64,000 bases of DNA from Rhodospirillaceae bacterium (GCA_009772935.1 WOUR01000007.1:62001-126000), one strand, 5' to 3'; shown: positions 55,123 to 64,000, numbered from the stretch's first letter. Made by a program: numbers and translations. Notes: generated by a model from the letters alone, not told the origin.

Positions 55123-55229
55123 TTGTCATCCTGAGCGCAGCGAAGGATCTCCCGTTCAATACGCTCTCGGCTGTTGCCGCCGGTGTCTGATCGTTCCGTG
55201 AGGTCCTTCGCTGGCGCTCAGGACGACAA
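55123..55229. repeat. Inverted-repeat element upstream of the SDR gene
   Basis: Left arm 55123-55150 (28 bases) and right arm 55201-55229 (29 bases) are reverse complements except for two changes and one extra base, enclosing 50 bases. The core (ATCCTGAGCGC, GCGAAGGATCT) is the same repeat type as 30613-30701. In one frame the left arm reads as SFAALRMT, a translation often seen when this repeat is called as protein. It lies just between the crotonase stop and the SDR start. Confidence 0.8.
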
Positions 55230-56042
55230 CTAAATCGGCGAATACGGATCGAACTTCGGCTTGCGCTTCTCGAGGTGGGAGGCGAGCCCTTCCTTCACCT
55301 CGGGTCCGAGGAAGCCCAGCATTTCGAGGCCGAGCGACGTGTCGAAGGTGGGGCCCATCATGCGCAGCCAGTTGTTGAGCGCATATTTGGTGAACCGGAT
55401 CGAGGTCTGCGCGCCCTCGGCGAGCTTGGTGGCGACCTCCAGGCCCTTGGCCTCGAGCTGGTCGTCTTCGACGCAGAGCGAGACCAGGCCGATCTTCTCG
55501 GCCTCCTCGCCGTCGATCGCCTCGCAGAGCAGGAGGTAGTACTTGGCCTTGGCCATGCCGCAGAGCAGGGGCCAGACGATGCAGGCATGGTCGCCGGCGG
55601 CGACGCCGAGCCGGGTGTGGCCGTCGATGATCCTGGCCTTCTTCGAGGCGATCGACACATCGGCCAGGATGCCGGCGACGAGGCCCGCACCGACAGCAGG
55701 GCCGCGCATGGTGCTGACGATCGGCTTGGAGCAGTTGATGACGTTGTAGACGATGTCGCGCGCTTCCTTCCAGGTGCGCAGCAGCGCGTTGTAGTCCTTG
55801 ATGTTGTTTTCGATGATGTCGAAGTCGCCGCCGGCCGAGAACACCTTGCCGCCGGCGCCCTGGATGATCACGCAGTTGACCGTGTCGTCACCGTCGATGT
55901 CGCGCCACACGTCGACCAGCTCGCGATGCATGATCGCGTCCGTCGCATTGTACTTTTCGGGCCGGTTCATCGTGACCCGCAACACCTTGGGATGCGGCCG
56001 GTCGAACAGCAGGCGCTGGTAGCGATTTTGCCAGTCGGACAT
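55230..56042 (-). CDS. Enoyl-CoA hydratase/isomerase (crotonase) family protein
   Basis: A 270-residue crotonase. The first oxyanion-hole block is VFSAGGDFD and the second [13 protein letters not shown], with [10 protein letters not shown] at the N-terminus. In the region of the crotonase Glu144 the by-eye alignment shows GHTRLG instead of PEILLG. So classical hydratase chemistry is uncertain, and isomerase, hydrolase or other chemistry is possible. Substrate unknown. It is on the minus strand directly upstream of the SDR operon, separated by the repeat, and divergent from the ABC binding-protein gene. Confidence 0.85.
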   Translation of the reverse strand: MSDWQNRYQRLLFDRPHPKVLRVTMNRPEKYNATDAIMHRELVDVWRDIDGDDTVNCVIIQGAGGKVFSAGGDFDIIENNIKDYNALLRTWKEARDIVYNVINCSKPIVSTMRGPAVGAGLVAGILADVSIASKKARIIDGHTRLGVAAGDHACIVWPLLCGMAKAKYYLLLCEAIDGEEAEKIGLVSLCVEDDQLEAKGLEVATKLAEGAQTSIRFTKYALNNWLRMMGPTFDTSLGLEMLGFLGPEVKEGLASHLEKRKPKFDPYSPI

Positions 56043-56147
56043 TGGTTTTCCTCCGTTGCCCGGAGGTTAGCACCGCTGGATCGCTCCGGGGAAATGGCAT
56101 GCCGATTGCGTTCCGAATGCAACGAGGAATCACAAAGGGGCGCGATC

Positions 56148-57710
56148 ATGCGAGCGATGAAGTGGGCACTCGGTGCCGCCGTGGCGGCGCTGCTGCCGTT
56201 TTCCGCCCAGTCGCAGACCATACGAGCGGTCATGCACGCGGACATCAAGATCATCGATCCGATCTGGACCTCGGCCTACAATGTCCGAAACTACGGCTAC
56301 ATGGTCTACGACACCTTGCTGGCGATGGACGAGAACCTCGTCGTCAGGCCGCAGATGCTCGAAGGCTGGAAGATCAGCGAGGACAAGCTCACTTACACGT
56401 TCACCTTGAGGGACGGGCTCAAGTTCCACGACGGCGCGCCGGTGACCTCGGCCGACTGCATCGCCTCGCTGCAGCGCTGGGCGCCCAAGGACGCGATGGG
56501 CCAGAAGCTGTTCTCGCTGGTCAAGGAGCTGAAGCCGGTCGACGACAGGACCTTCACCCTGGTCCTCAAGGAGCCCTACGGGCTGGTGCTGGAGTCGCTG
56601 GGCAAGCCCAGTTCCACCGTGCCCTTCATCATGCCCAAGCGGGTCGCCGATACGCCCAACAACGTGCAGATCAGCGACCCCACCGGGTCGGGCCCGTTCG
56701 TCTTCCGCAAGGACCTGTGGCGGCCGGGCGAAAAGACGGTCTACGACAAGTTCAAGGACTACAAGCCGCGCAGCGAGCCGGCCTCCGGCCTGGCCGGCGG
56801 CAAGGTGGTCAACGTCGACCGCGTCGAATGGCTCAACATCACCGATGCCCAGACCGCGGTGAACGCGCTGCTGGCCGGCGAGATCGACTATATCGACCAG
56901 CCCGAGATCGAGCTGCTGCCGCTGCTCGCCAAGGACAAGAACATCGTCCTCGGCACCTACAACAAGCTCGGCGGCCAGATGAACCTGCGCTTCAACACGC
57001 TGCACAAGCCGTTCGACAATGCGAGGATCCGCCAGGCGGCGCTCTATGCCCTGAACCAGAAGGATTTCCTGGTCGCGGGGTTCGGCGACGAGAAATACTA
57101 CAAGGAGTGCAAGGCGCTGTTCATCTGCGGCACGCCCTTCGCCACGGACAAGGGCTTCGAGGACAAGCTGAACTCCGACTTCGCAAAATCCAAGGAGATC
57201 CTGAAGCAGGAAGGCTATGACGGCACGCCGGTCGTGCTGCTCTTCGCCACCGATACACAGACCGGCCGGCTGTCGCCGATCGTGAAGTCGCTGCTGGAGC
57301 GGGGCGGGTTCACCGTCGACATGCAGGCGATGGACTGGCAGACCGTGCTGTCGCGGCGCACCCGCAAGGAGCCGCCGGACAAGGGCGGCTGGCACGCCTT
57401 CATCACCACCTGGGTGTCGGCCGACCTGCTCGATCCGATCATGATGTCGTACATCGCGGCCACCTGCGAGAAGGCCAATGTCGGCTGGCCGTGCGACCCG
57501 CAGATCGAGAAGCTACGCGACGCCTTCTCCCGCGCGACCACCGAGGCCGAGCGCAAGGAGCTGGCCATAGCCATCCAGGTGCGCGCGTCGGAATATCCGA
57601 TGTACGCCAATCTCGGCCAGTACATCATGCCCGTCGCCATGCGCACCACGATCACCGACCAGCTTCCCGGACCGGTGCCGATGTTCTGGAACATGAAGAA
57701 GAAGCAGTAG
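56148..57710 (+). CDS. ABC transporter substrate-binding protein, family 5 (peptide/dipeptide-like)
   Basis: A 520-residue periplasmic binding protein. The signal peptide (MRAMKWALGAAVAALLPFSA, cleavage near QSQ) is followed by ADIKIIDPIWTSAYNVRNYGYMVYDTLL, broken near residues 30-58, and FTLRDGLKFHDGAPVTSADC. These are the hallmarks of SBP_bac_5. The ligand may be a peptide or other small compound. No permease or ATPase genes are beside it, so it is an orphan. The ATG has AAAGGGG upstream. The amidohydrolase gene follows 38 bases later. Confidence 0.88.
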   Translation: MRAMKWALGAAVAALLPFSAQSQTIRAVMHADIKIIDPIWTSAYNVRNYGYMVYDTLLAMDENLVVRPQMLEGWKISEDKLTYTFTLRDGLKFHDGAPVTSADCIASLQRWAPKDAMGQKLFSLVKELKPVDDRTFTLVLKEPYGLVLESLGKPSSTVPFIMPKRVADTPNNVQISDPTGSGPFVFRKDLWRPGEKTVYDKFKDYKPRSEPASGLAGGKVVNVDRVEWLNITDAQTAVNALLAGEIDYIDQPEIELLPLLAKDKNIVLGTYNKLGGQMNLRFNTLHKPFDNARIRQAALYALNQKDFLVAGFGDEKYYKECKALFICGTPFATDKGFEDKLNSDFAKSKEILKQEGYDGTPVVLLFATDTQTGRLSPIVKSLLERGGFTVDMQAMDWQTVLSRRTRKEPPDKGGWHAFITTWVSADLLDPIMMSYIAATCEKANVGWPCDPQIEKLRDAFSRATTEAERKELAIAIQVRASEYPMYANLGQYIMPVAMRTTITDQLPGPVPMFWNMKKKQ

Positions 57711-57748
57711 GGCGGGTCGCCGCCGGCAAGAGCCAAGAGGGGGAAACG

Positions 57749-59134
57749 TTGACCATCGTGATTCACAACGCCGCCATCGTCACCGTCGACGATGGCGACA
57801 GCGTTCACTACAACGCCGCGATCGCCATCGAGGGCGACCGCATCGCCGCGATCGGCCCCAGTGCCGACGTGCTGGCGAGCTATCCCGGGGCCGACAAGAT
57901 CGACGGCACGGGGAAGCTGGTGATGCCGGGTTTCGCCAACATCCACACGCATTTCACGATGACCCTGGCGCGCGGCGTGTTCGAGGACCTGTCGCCGCCG
58001 CACAAGCCGCCCTTCAGCGGCGGCCTGTCGCCGATCCCGCTGCCCGAGATGACGCCGGACGAACGCCGCGCCTTTGCGCTTTTGGGCGCCCTGGAGGCGC
58101 TGCGCAGCGGCACCACGCACGTGCTCGAGGATTCCAACGACGTCGATCACTATGCCGAGGCGCTGGCCGACACCGGCATGCGCTTCCTGCTGGCCGAGCG
58201 CGCCTACGACCGCATCGGCACCTCGATCGGCGATCCCGCGCCGTACCAGCTCGACCGCGCGCTGGGGCAGAATCATATCAAGAACATCGAGCGTAACCAT
58301 CGCGAGTGGAACGGCAAGGCCGACGGGCGGATGCGCATCGCCATTTCCGCCTGGGCTCCGGACATGTGCTCACCCGAGCTGCTGCAGGATCTGAGCGCGC
58401 TGCAGAAGCAGCTCGACACGCGCATCACCATCCATCTCAACCAGATCTGGGGCGAGGTGGCGGCCGTGCGCGCCCATCGCAACCGCCTGCCGACCGAATA
58501 TCTCGCCGACCTGGGCTTCCTCAACGACCGCATCATCTGCGCCCATTGCCGCTGCATGGCGCCGTCGGAGGAGAAGCTCCTGGGCGAGGCGAAGGTCAAC
58601 GTCTCCTTCAACTCGGCCATTGCCGCGCGCCGCGGCCTCAGCCCACGCATCGCCGATCTCGAAGGCTACGGCTGCAACATCGGCATGGGCTCCGACAACA
58701 TGGCCGAGGACATGGTCGAGGTGGTCCGCACCGGCCTGTTCATGGAGCGCGTGCGCCGCGAAGACGGGCGCGAGCCGACGCCCGAGCGGGCGCTGCGCTG
58801 GGCGACGCGCAACGGCTACCGGGCGCTGGGCGTCCCCGACGGCGGATGGTTGGCGCCCGGCAACAAGGCCGACCTGATCATGGTCGACCTGCAGCGCGCC
58901 CATTTGATCCCGGTGCTGCGCGTCGTCTCCGACTTCGTCCATAACGGCCAGGCCCGCGACGTGCAGTCGGTGATGGTCGACGGCAAGTGGGTGATGAAGG
59001 ACGGCGCCGTGCTGACGATGGACGAGGACAAGATCCTGCACGACGCCCAGCGAATCGCGAACGAGGCCTGGTCGCGGACCTTCAAGACCCGCTTCAAGCC
59101 GCCGGCGGGATTCTCGCCGGACGCGCTGCCTTAG
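57749..59134 (+). CDS. TRZ/ATZ-family amidohydrolase
   Basis: A 461-residue metal-dependent hydrolase. Metal ligands are H66 and H68 in GFANIHTHFT, a His in ITIHLNQIW, a His in IICAHCRCM and an Asp in GMGSDNM. It is therefore an active-looking cytosine/guanine-deaminase-like enzyme, acting on a C-N bond of an unknown compound. The start is a TTG at 57749 with GAGGGGGAAA right upstream, and the protein begins MTIVIHNAAIVTVDD. It is placed just after the binding-protein gene, so the pair may import and deaminate one compound. It ends at the right boundary of the accessory block. Confidence 0.88.
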   Translation: MTIVIHNAAIVTVDDGDSVHYNAAIAIEGDRIAAIGPSADVLASYPGADKIDGTGKLVMPGFANIHTHFTMTLARGVFEDLSPPHKPPFSGGLSPIPLPEMTPDERRAFALLGALEALRSGTTHVLEDSNDVDHYAEALADTGMRFLLAERAYDRIGTSIGDPAPYQLDRALGQNHIKNIERNHREWNGKADGRMRIAISAWAPDMCSPELLQDLSALQKQLDTRITIHLNQIWGEVAAVRAHRNRLPTEYLADLGFLNDRIICAHCRCMAPSEEKLLGEAKVNVSFNSAIAARRGLSPRIADLEGYGCNIGMGSDNMAEDMVEVVRTGLFMERVRREDGREPTPERALRWATRNGYRALGVPDGGWLAPGNKADLIMVDLQRAHLIPVLRVVSDFVHNGQARDVQSVMVDGKWVMKDGAVLTMDEDKILHDAQRIANEAWSRTFKTRFKPPAGFSPDALP

Positions 59135-59135
59135 G

Positions 59136-59291
59136 AGCTAAGCGATAACCTCGTCGTCTCGACCGTAGCCTCGCGCAGCGAGGCGTAGCGGAGAGACCTT
59201 CTCTCCACGATTAGCCAGCCATTTGTAGAAAGAAGGTCTCTCCGCTGCGCGCCTTCGGCGCTTCGGTCGAGACGACGGATTACACTTAGCT
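59136..59291. repeat. Long inverted-repeat element between the amidohydrolase gene and trpE
   Basis: The inner arms 59152-59202 and 59231-59277 are imperfect reverse complements (about 50 bases each), and the outer ends AGCTAAG (59136-59142) and CTTAGCT (59285-59291) match too. The arms enclose 28 bases. It is a different repeat family from the others. It lies exactly at the right end of the block between trpG and trpE, with the amidohydrolase (plus) and trpE (minus) converging on it. Confidence 0.8.
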
Positions 59292-59306
59292 GGATAGCAT
59301 TTGAGG

Positions 59307-60839
59307 CTAACGCCGCTTGTTGCCGGCGCTCCACTGGCCGGCACTGGCGAAGCGGACGGCTTCGTCGGCGGCACGGACCAGGGCTTTGGCTTTGGCGACG
59401 CTCTCCTGGTACTCGGCTTCGAGATCGGAATCGGCGACCACGCCGACGCCGGCCTGGACGTACATTGTCCCGTCCTTCACCAGGCCGGTACGCAGCAAGA
59501 TGCAGGTGTCCATCGTGCCGTTGGCCGCGAAGTAACCGGCACAGCCGGCATAGATGCCGCGGCGGACCGGTTCGACTTCGTCGATGATCTGCATCGCGCG
59601 CACCTTGGGCGCGCCCGAGAGCGTGCCGGCGGGGAAGCCCGCCTTCAGCACGTCGATCGCGTCGAGCCCGTCCGCCAGCTTGCCCTCGACATGGGAGCTG
59701 ATGTGCTGGACGTGACTGTACTTCTCGATGGTGAACTGTTCGACGACCCGCACCGAGCCGATCTTCGAGACGCGGCCAACGTCGTTGCGCGCCAGGTCGA
59801 CCAGCATCAGGTGTTCGGCCCGCTCCTTGGGATCGGCCAGCAGCTCCTCGGCAAGCTGCCTGTCCTCCTCGGGCGTGGCGCCTCGGCGGCGCGTGCCGGC
59901 GAGCGGGCGGATGGTGACTGTGTCGTCGCGCAGCCGGACGAGGATCTCCGGCGACGAGCCCACGATGGTGAAGTCGCCGTAGTCGAAGAAGATCAGGAAC
60001 GGCGAGGGGTTGATGCGGCGCAGCGCCCGGTAGAGCGACAGCGGCGGCAGCTTGAAGGGGAGCGAGAAGCGCTGCGACGGCACGATCTGGAAGGCGTCGC
60101 CGGCACGGATGTACTCCTTGCAGGTCTCGACCATCGCCTTGAAGTCTTCCTTCGACATGTTGGCCTGCGGCTCGGGCAGGGCCTCGAGGTCGTCGGCGCT
60201 GTCGCGACGGAAGGGAAGGGTGCGCTCGAAGTCCGAGACGGCGTCGCCCAGCCGCTCCTCGGCCGCCTCGTAGGCGGCCCGGGCGCTGATGTCCTTGTGC
60301 GGCCAGACGGGCGTGACGAGGGTCACGTTGTCCTCCAGCCGGTCGAAGATGCAGATCACCGTCGGCCGCACCATGATCGCGTCGGGCAGGCCGATCGGAT
60401 CGGGATTGGTGTCCGGCAGCCGTTCCATGTCGCGGACCATGTCGTAGCCGAGGAAGCCGAACAGGCCGGACGCCATCGGCGGCAGGTCCGCCGGCAGCTC
60501 CATCTGGCATTCCTTGATCAGGGCGCGCAGCGTCTCCAGCGGCCGGCCTTCGAGCGTCTCGAACGCCTGGGAATCGGCCTGGGCACGGCGGTTGATCTCT
60601 GCCTGGCCCTTGCGGCAGCGCCATACGACGTCCGGCTTGAAGCCGATGATCGAATAGCGGCCGCGCACCGATCCGCCTTCGACCGATTCCAGCAGGAAGG
60701 AATTGGCACGACCGTCCGCGAGCTTGAGATAGGCCGAGACGGGCGTCTCGAGGTCGGCAACCAGCTTGGTCGAGACGACCTGCGGCGTTCCGGAATCATA
60801 GCGCGCCGCGAAGGCGTCGAAGTCGGGCGAGATCGACAT
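59307..60839 (-). CDS. trpE: Anthranilate synthase component I
   Basis: Makes anthranilate from chorismate with TrpG, 510 residues. The tryptophan feedback site LLES occurs as SFLLESVEGG. Chorismate-binding blocks include DYGDFTIVGSSPEILVRL, PLAGTRRRG, EHLMLVDLARNDVGRVS, FPAGTLSGAPKVRAMQIIDE and QAGVGVVADSDLEAEYQES. ppiD lies 10 bases upstream on the same strand. trpG would be expected next downstream, but lies 28.7 kb away. Confidence 0.95.
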   Translation of the reverse strand: MSISPDFDAFAARYDSGTPQVVSTKLVADLETPVSAYLKLADGRANSFLLESVEGGSVRGRYSIIGFKPDVVWRCRKGQAEINRRAQADSQAFETLEGRPLETLRALIKECQMELPADLPPMASGLFGFLGYDMVRDMERLPDTNPDPIGLPDAIMVRPTVICIFDRLEDNVTLVTPVWPHKDISARAAYEAAEERLGDAVSDFERTLPFRRDSADDLEALPEPQANMSKEDFKAMVETCKEYIRAGDAFQIVPSQRFSLPFKLPPLSLYRALRRINPSPFLIFFDYGDFTIVGSSPEILVRLRDDTVTIRPLAGTRRRGATPEEDRQLAEELLADPKERAEHLMLVDLARNDVGRVSKIGSVRVVEQFTIEKYSHVQHISSHVEGKLADGLDAIDVLKAGFPAGTLSGAPKVRAMQIIDEVEPVRRGIYAGCAGYFAANGTMDTCILLRTGLVKDGTMYVQAGVGVVADSDLEAEYQESVAKAKALVRAADEAVRFASAGQWSAGNKRR

Positions 60840-60849
60840 GGGAGGTCTT

Positions 60850-62778
60850 CTATTGCTGGGGCGCGAAGGTCGCCTGGAAGGCGGCCTCGTCGACGGTGAC
60901 GCCGTACTTGGCGCGCAGGGCCGCGACGAGTTGCAGGATCAGGTCATTGGCCACCATGGTGTCGAGCTGCTTGCCGAACCGGTCGAGCTGGTCCTTGTCC
61001 TTGGCGAGGTCGGGCGGCTCGACGGACTTCACGCGCACCAGCACGCTGCCGTCGCCGGTGCGGACCGATTGCGTCTTGTCGGGCGCGAGCTTGAAGAGTT
61101 CCTGCACCACCGGCTGGCTGAGATAGTTTCCGGCATCGGCCTCGAAGCGGGTGACCGGCTTGGTGATCCGCGCCTCCAGGCCGAGGTCCTTGGCCAGCGT
61201 CACGAAGTCGGTGCCGGCATTGGCCTTCTCGACCGCTTCCCTGACCTTCTCGTCGGCCAGTTTGCGGCGTTCCACGGCCTGCCAGGCCTCGGCCACCTTG
61301 CCCTCGACGTCGGCAAGCGCCGGCGTGCGCGCGGGCGTGATCCGGTCGGTGTGCACGATGAAGTACTCGCCGCGCTGCGTCTCCAGCAGCTCGCTCTCCG
61401 CGCCCTCACGGGTGGCGAAGGCCGCCTGCACAAGTTCCGACGACGCCGGGCCGATCACGACCTGCTTGCCGGCAGCATCCTGGCCGCGCGCGTCCACGTT
61501 CTCGTAGGTCCGGACCTTGAGGCCGAGATCCTCGGCGGCCGCCTTCATCGACTGAGTCCTGCCCAGCACGCGCTCGAAGTCGGTGACCAGCTTGATGAGC
61601 AGGTCCGGCGCCTGCTGCGCCTTCAGGTCCTTCTCGAGCTTTTCCTTGACCTCTTCGAAGGGCACCGACTTGCCGGCCTCGATCTTGTTGATGCGCACGA
61701 TGTGCCAGCCCAACGGCGACTGGATCGGTGTGGCCGCAATCCCTTCGGGCAGGCCGAAGATGCCGTCGGCGAGCGGGCCGGGCGGCAGGTCCTTCTTGGT
61801 CACCGGACCTAGCTTGATCACGCCGTCGGCGTTGCCGGTCACGTCCTTGGCCGCGTCCTCCAGCGACTTGCCGCCCTGGACGGCGGCGATGATCGCCTTG
61901 GCCTTGTCCTCGTTGTCGGTCATGGCCTGGTCGACGTCGCGCTTCTCGGGCGTGCCGAATTCGGCAGAGCGCGCCTCGTACTCCTGGCGCAGGGCGTCGG
62001 CGGTGACCGCCACCTGGCTCTCCACGTCGTCGACTGTGATCATGACATAGGAGAAGGCGCGAAACTCGGGAATCTGGAACTTGGCCTTGTTGGCCTCGAA
62101 ATAGGTGTTGAGCTGCTCAGGTGTCGGCTTCGGCACGTCGACGACGATCGCGTCGGGAATGTAGATCGTCTCGGCGGTGCGCTTCTCGCTCTCCAGCCTG
62201 AAGACGTCGTTGCGCAGCGATACCGGCGCGAGACCGTCTGCACGCACGACGCCGAAGAGCTGGCTGGCGGCGATCTCGCGGCGCATGTCGGTCACGAACT
62301 GCGCCTCGCTGATGCGGGCCTGCTGCAGGCGGTTACGGTAGAGCAGGGGGTCGAACGAGCCGCCGGTGCCCTGGAAGGCGGGGTTTCGGGCGATGGCCGC
62401 GCGGACTTCCTCGTCGCTGATGATCAGGCCGAATTCCTGGACGGCGTAGTCGAGGACGGCCCGCTGGATGACCTCTTCGAGGGCACGGACGTGCAGGCCG
62501 TAGCGCAGCGCCTGTTCCTGCTCGGGCCGCTGGCCGGTCTGGCGCTGGATGGCTTCGAGCTGGCGGTTGAACTGATCGCGCACTTCGGTCGCATAGACCG
62601 GCGCGCCACCGACCCAGCCATAGAGCGGGATCTTCGTGCCGCCGACATGCGCCACTTCGGTGCTGCGCCCGACCGCCTTCAGCATGTCGCCGACGCCCCA
62701 CAGGCCGAAGCTGATGATCAGCATGCCGAAGAGAATGGAGAGAACGATGAAGCGGGCGTACTTGCGGAACTGATTCAC
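60850..62778 (-). CDS. Peptidyl-prolyl isomerase PpiD/SurA-like
   Basis: A 642-residue periplasmic chaperone/isomerase anchored by one N-terminal helix (about residues 11-33). A SurA N-terminal domain (about 35-200) is followed by a parvulin PPIC domain (about 230-370) and a further C-terminal domain. It helps fold proteins leaving the Sec channel. The start is a GTG at 62778 (NQFRKYARFIVLSI). It is divergent from tpiA and lies upstream of trpE, an order found in many alphaproteobacteria. Confidence 0.88.
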   Translation of the reverse strand: MNQFRKYARFIVLSILFGMLIISFGLWGVGDMLKAVGRSTEVAHVGGTKIPLYGWVGGAPVYATEVRDQFNRQLEAIQRQTGQRPEQEQALRYGLHVRALEEVIQRAVLDYAVQEFGLIISDEEVRAAIARNPAFQGTGGSFDPLLYRNRLQQARISEAQFVTDMRREIAASQLFGVVRADGLAPVSLRNDVFRLESEKRTAETIYIPDAIVVDVPKPTPEQLNTYFEANKAKFQIPEFRAFSYVMITVDDVESQVAVTADALRQEYEARSAEFGTPEKRDVDQAMTDNEDKAKAIIAAVQGGKSLEDAAKDVTGNADGVIKLGPVTKKDLPPGPLADGIFGLPEGIAATPIQSPLGWHIVRINKIEAGKSVPFEEVKEKLEKDLKAQQAPDLLIKLVTDFERVLGRTQSMKAAAEDLGLKVRTYENVDARGQDAAGKQVVIGPASSELVQAAFATREGAESELLETQRGEYFIVHTDRITPARTPALADVEGKVAEAWQAVERRKLADEKVREAVEKANAGTDFVTLAKDLGLEARITKPVTRFEADAGNYLSQPVVQELFKLAPDKTQSVRTGDGSVLVRVKSVEPPDLAKDKDQLDRFGKQLDTMVANDLILQLVAALRAKYGVTVDEAAFQATFAPQQ

Positions 62779-62848
62779 GGGCCGGACGGGGTTCTTGAAG
62801 GGGCGCCATGCCTACCACCGGCCCCTTGGACAGGCAACCAAGCGGCCT

Positions 62849-62877
62849 TTGACCACAAACGCCACCGGCTTTAGATA
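62849..62877 (+). promoter_or_regulatory. sigma70-type promoter for tpiA
   Basis: TTGACC (62849-62854), a 17-base spacer and TAGATA (62872-62877), 40 bases before the tpiA start and reading toward it. The match is good at both boxes and the spacing is ideal, so this is the likely main promoter for tpiA. Confidence 0.75.
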
Positions 62878-62916
62878 CGCCCCCAACGGATTGGACCGGA
62901 GGGGAAGGGAAATTCG

Positions 62917-63672
62917 ATGGCGCGTACGAGGCGGCCGCTGATCGCGGGCAACTGGAAGATGAATGGTCTCAAGACCGATGCCCTCGCGCTTGCCAGGGAC
63001 GTCGCCGCCGGGGTGAAGCAGGCTGGATGGAGCGACCGCGAGCTGCTGGTCTGCCCGCCGGCGACACTGGTCGCGGCCGTCGCGGACGCCGCGAAGGGCA
63101 GCGGCCTGCTGGTCGGGGGCCAGAACTGCCACGCCAAGGCGAGCGGCGCTCATACCGGCGACGTATCCGCCGAGATGCTGAAGGATGCCGGCGCCACACA
63201 CGTCATCGTCGGTCACTCCGAGCGCCGCGCCGATTGCCGTGAGACCGATGCCATCGTCCGCGCCAAGGCCGAGGCGGCCTGGCGTGCCGGATTGCTGCCG
63301 ATCGTCTGCATCGGCGAGACCCTGTCCGAGCGCGAGGCGGGGGACACGCTGTCGGTGCTGGAAACGCAGCTCAAGGGAAGCGTGCCGCCCGGAGCGACGG
63401 CCGCCAATCTGGTCGTGGCCTATGAACCGGTCTGGGCGATCGGCACCGGCAAGACGCCGACCGTGGCCGAGGTCGCCGCAGCCCACGCGCATATTCGCAA
63501 GGTGCTGGGCGGGCTGACGGGCGACGCGGCCGGAGTGCGACTGCTCTACGGCGGGTCGGTGAAGGGCAGCAATGCCGCCGAGCTTCTGGCCGCCGGCGAC
63601 GTCGACGGCGCCCTGGTCGGCGGCGCCAGCCTCAACGCCGCCGAATTTTTGGCTATCGCCAAGGCCGCCTAA
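62917..63672 (+). CDS. tpiA: Triosephosphate isomerase
   Basis: Interconverts dihydroxyacetone phosphate and glyceraldehyde 3-phosphate in glycolysis, 251 residues. Active-site Lys in GNWKMNG, His in VGHSERR and Glu in [11 protein letters not shown] are present, with [15 protein letters not shown] at the C-terminus. The ATG follows a good Shine-Dalgarno region (GGAGGGGAAGGGAAA). It is divergent from ppiD and precedes secG, a common order. Confidence 0.96.
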   Translation: MARTRRPLIAGNWKMNGLKTDALALARDVAAGVKQAGWSDRELLVCPPATLVAAVADAAKGSGLLVGGQNCHAKASGAHTGDVSAEMLKDAGATHVIVGHSERRADCRETDAIVRAKAEAAWRAGLLPIVCIGETLSEREAGDTLSVLETQLKGSVPPGATAANLVVAYEPVWAIGTGKTPTVAEVAAAHAHIRKVLGGLTGDAAGVRLLYGGSVKGSNAAELLAAGDVDGALVGGASLNAAEFLAIAKAA

Positions 63673-63723
63673 AGGGGCTAGAAGCGCCCGCTTGCGAAGA
63701 TGCCCTTCTAGCGCTGGACAAAA

Positions 63724-64000
63724 ATGGACGCCGTAAGACACTTTCTCCACGAATGGCGCCTCGTGCTGCTCGTCATCCATGTCGGTGTGACCAGCGCGAT
63801 GATCGTCGTGATCCTCCTGCAGCGCAGCGAGGGCGGTGGGCTCGGCATGGGCGGCCGTTCGGACGCGCTGTTCTCGGTGCGCGGCCAGGCCAACATCCTG
63901 TCGCGGATGACCGGGATCTTCGCGACCATTTTCTTCGTGCTGAGCCTGGTGATGGCCTGGAGCATGACCGATCCGGTCCGTGCCACGCGGTCGATCATGG
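63724..64000 (+). CDS. secG: Preprotein translocase subunit SecG, N-terminal part
   Basis: The last gene runs off the right edge after 92 codons. It reads LVLLVIHVGVTSAMIVVILLQRSEGGG, broken across residues 13-39. GLGMGGRSDALFSVRG and a second hydrophobic helix (TGIFATIFFVLSLVMAWSM) follow. The two-helix layout with the glycine-rich loop LLQRSEGGGLGMG is the SecG pattern. It assists SecYE in protein export. tpiA is 51 bases upstream. Confidence 0.9.
   Translation, partial: MDAVRHFLHEWRLVLLVIHVGVTSAMIVVILLQRSEGGGLGMGGRSDALFSVRGQANILSRMTGIFATIFFVLSLVMAWSMTDPVRATRSIM

Noticed and set aside
55112..55159. N-terminal extension of the SDR gene
   Set aside because: It would translate the left arm of the inverted repeat (SFAALRMT). 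The ATG at 55111 has a good ribosome site and fits the family.
63677..63712. GCTAGAAG and CTTCTAGC stem between tpiA and secG
   Set aside because: The loop is 20 bases and no T-run follows, so it is not a convincing terminator.

Overview
The window is a GC-rich bacterial chromosome segment that reads as an alphaproteobacterium. Evidence for this is the lolC/E-lolD-dnaE order, the run rpsB-tsf-pyrH-frr-uppS-cdsA-dxr-rseP-bamA-fabZ, a LexA box of the alphaproteobacterial type (GTTC-N7-GTTC) in front of lexA, and the trpG-trpD-trpC-moaC-moeA-lexA order. Two Bug/TctC-type binding proteins and many CoA-ester enzymes suggest a metabolically versatile soil or water member of the Rhodospirillales/Reyranella kind. 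That genus-level guess is inference. There are no rRNAs, tRNAs, CRISPR arrays, integrases or transposases.

Layout. 1-5360: end of lolC/E, lolD, dnaE and a DUF72 gene. 5379-15610: one long plus-strand run for translation (rpsB, tsf, frr), UMP kinase, isoprenoid and phospholipid precursors (uppS, cdsA, dxr), envelope proteolysis and outer-membrane assembly (rseP, bamA) and fabZ. None of the lpx genes that usually sit beside bamA and fabZ is present. 15633-24152: gloA, a small membrane protein and gltA with a strong terminator, a DMT exporter, a gltX-glnS pair and comEC. 24155-30554 (minus strand): trpG, a Bug binding protein, trpD, trpC, moaC, moeA and lexA, with an HMA metal-binding gene on the opposite strand.

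30555-59306 is about 28.7 kb of accessory metabolism lying exactly between trpG and trpE: an acyl-CoA synthetase, an ADP-forming acyl-CoA synthetase/GNAT fusion, gamma-glutamyltransferase, amidase, a Bug protein, GST, an FAD oxidoreductase, two PimC-like acyl-CoA dehydrogenases, an SGNH membrane protein, a MerR regulator fused to a P-loop ATPase, an aldo-keto reductase, a six-gene operon holding a YjfL-YjfM-YjfC-like module, a crotonase, an orphan ABC binding protein and an amidohydrolase. 59307-64000 returns to conserved order: trpE and ppiD (minus), tpiA and secG (plus). The simplest reading is that an ancestral ppiD-trpE-trpG-trpD-trpC-moaC-moeA-lexA run was split. Both breakpoints carry large inverted-repeat elements.

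Regulatory structure visible by eye includes a sigma70-type promoter for tpiA (TTGACC-17-TAGATA), a LexA-controlled lexA promoter with a second degenerate box, a MerR-type promoter with a 19-bp spacer in front of the MerR-ATPase gene, hairpins between rpsB, tsf and pyrH, and five inverted-repeat elements (a REP/BIME-like pair at 26252-26327 and four longer ones at 30613, 45439, 55123 and 59136). No gene-free stretch exceeds about 260 bases. The most interesting items are the missing lpx genes, the split trp operon, the MerR-ATPase fusion with its promoter, the YjfLMC-like operon with a TauD-type dioxygenase, and the REP-like pair with compensating base changes.
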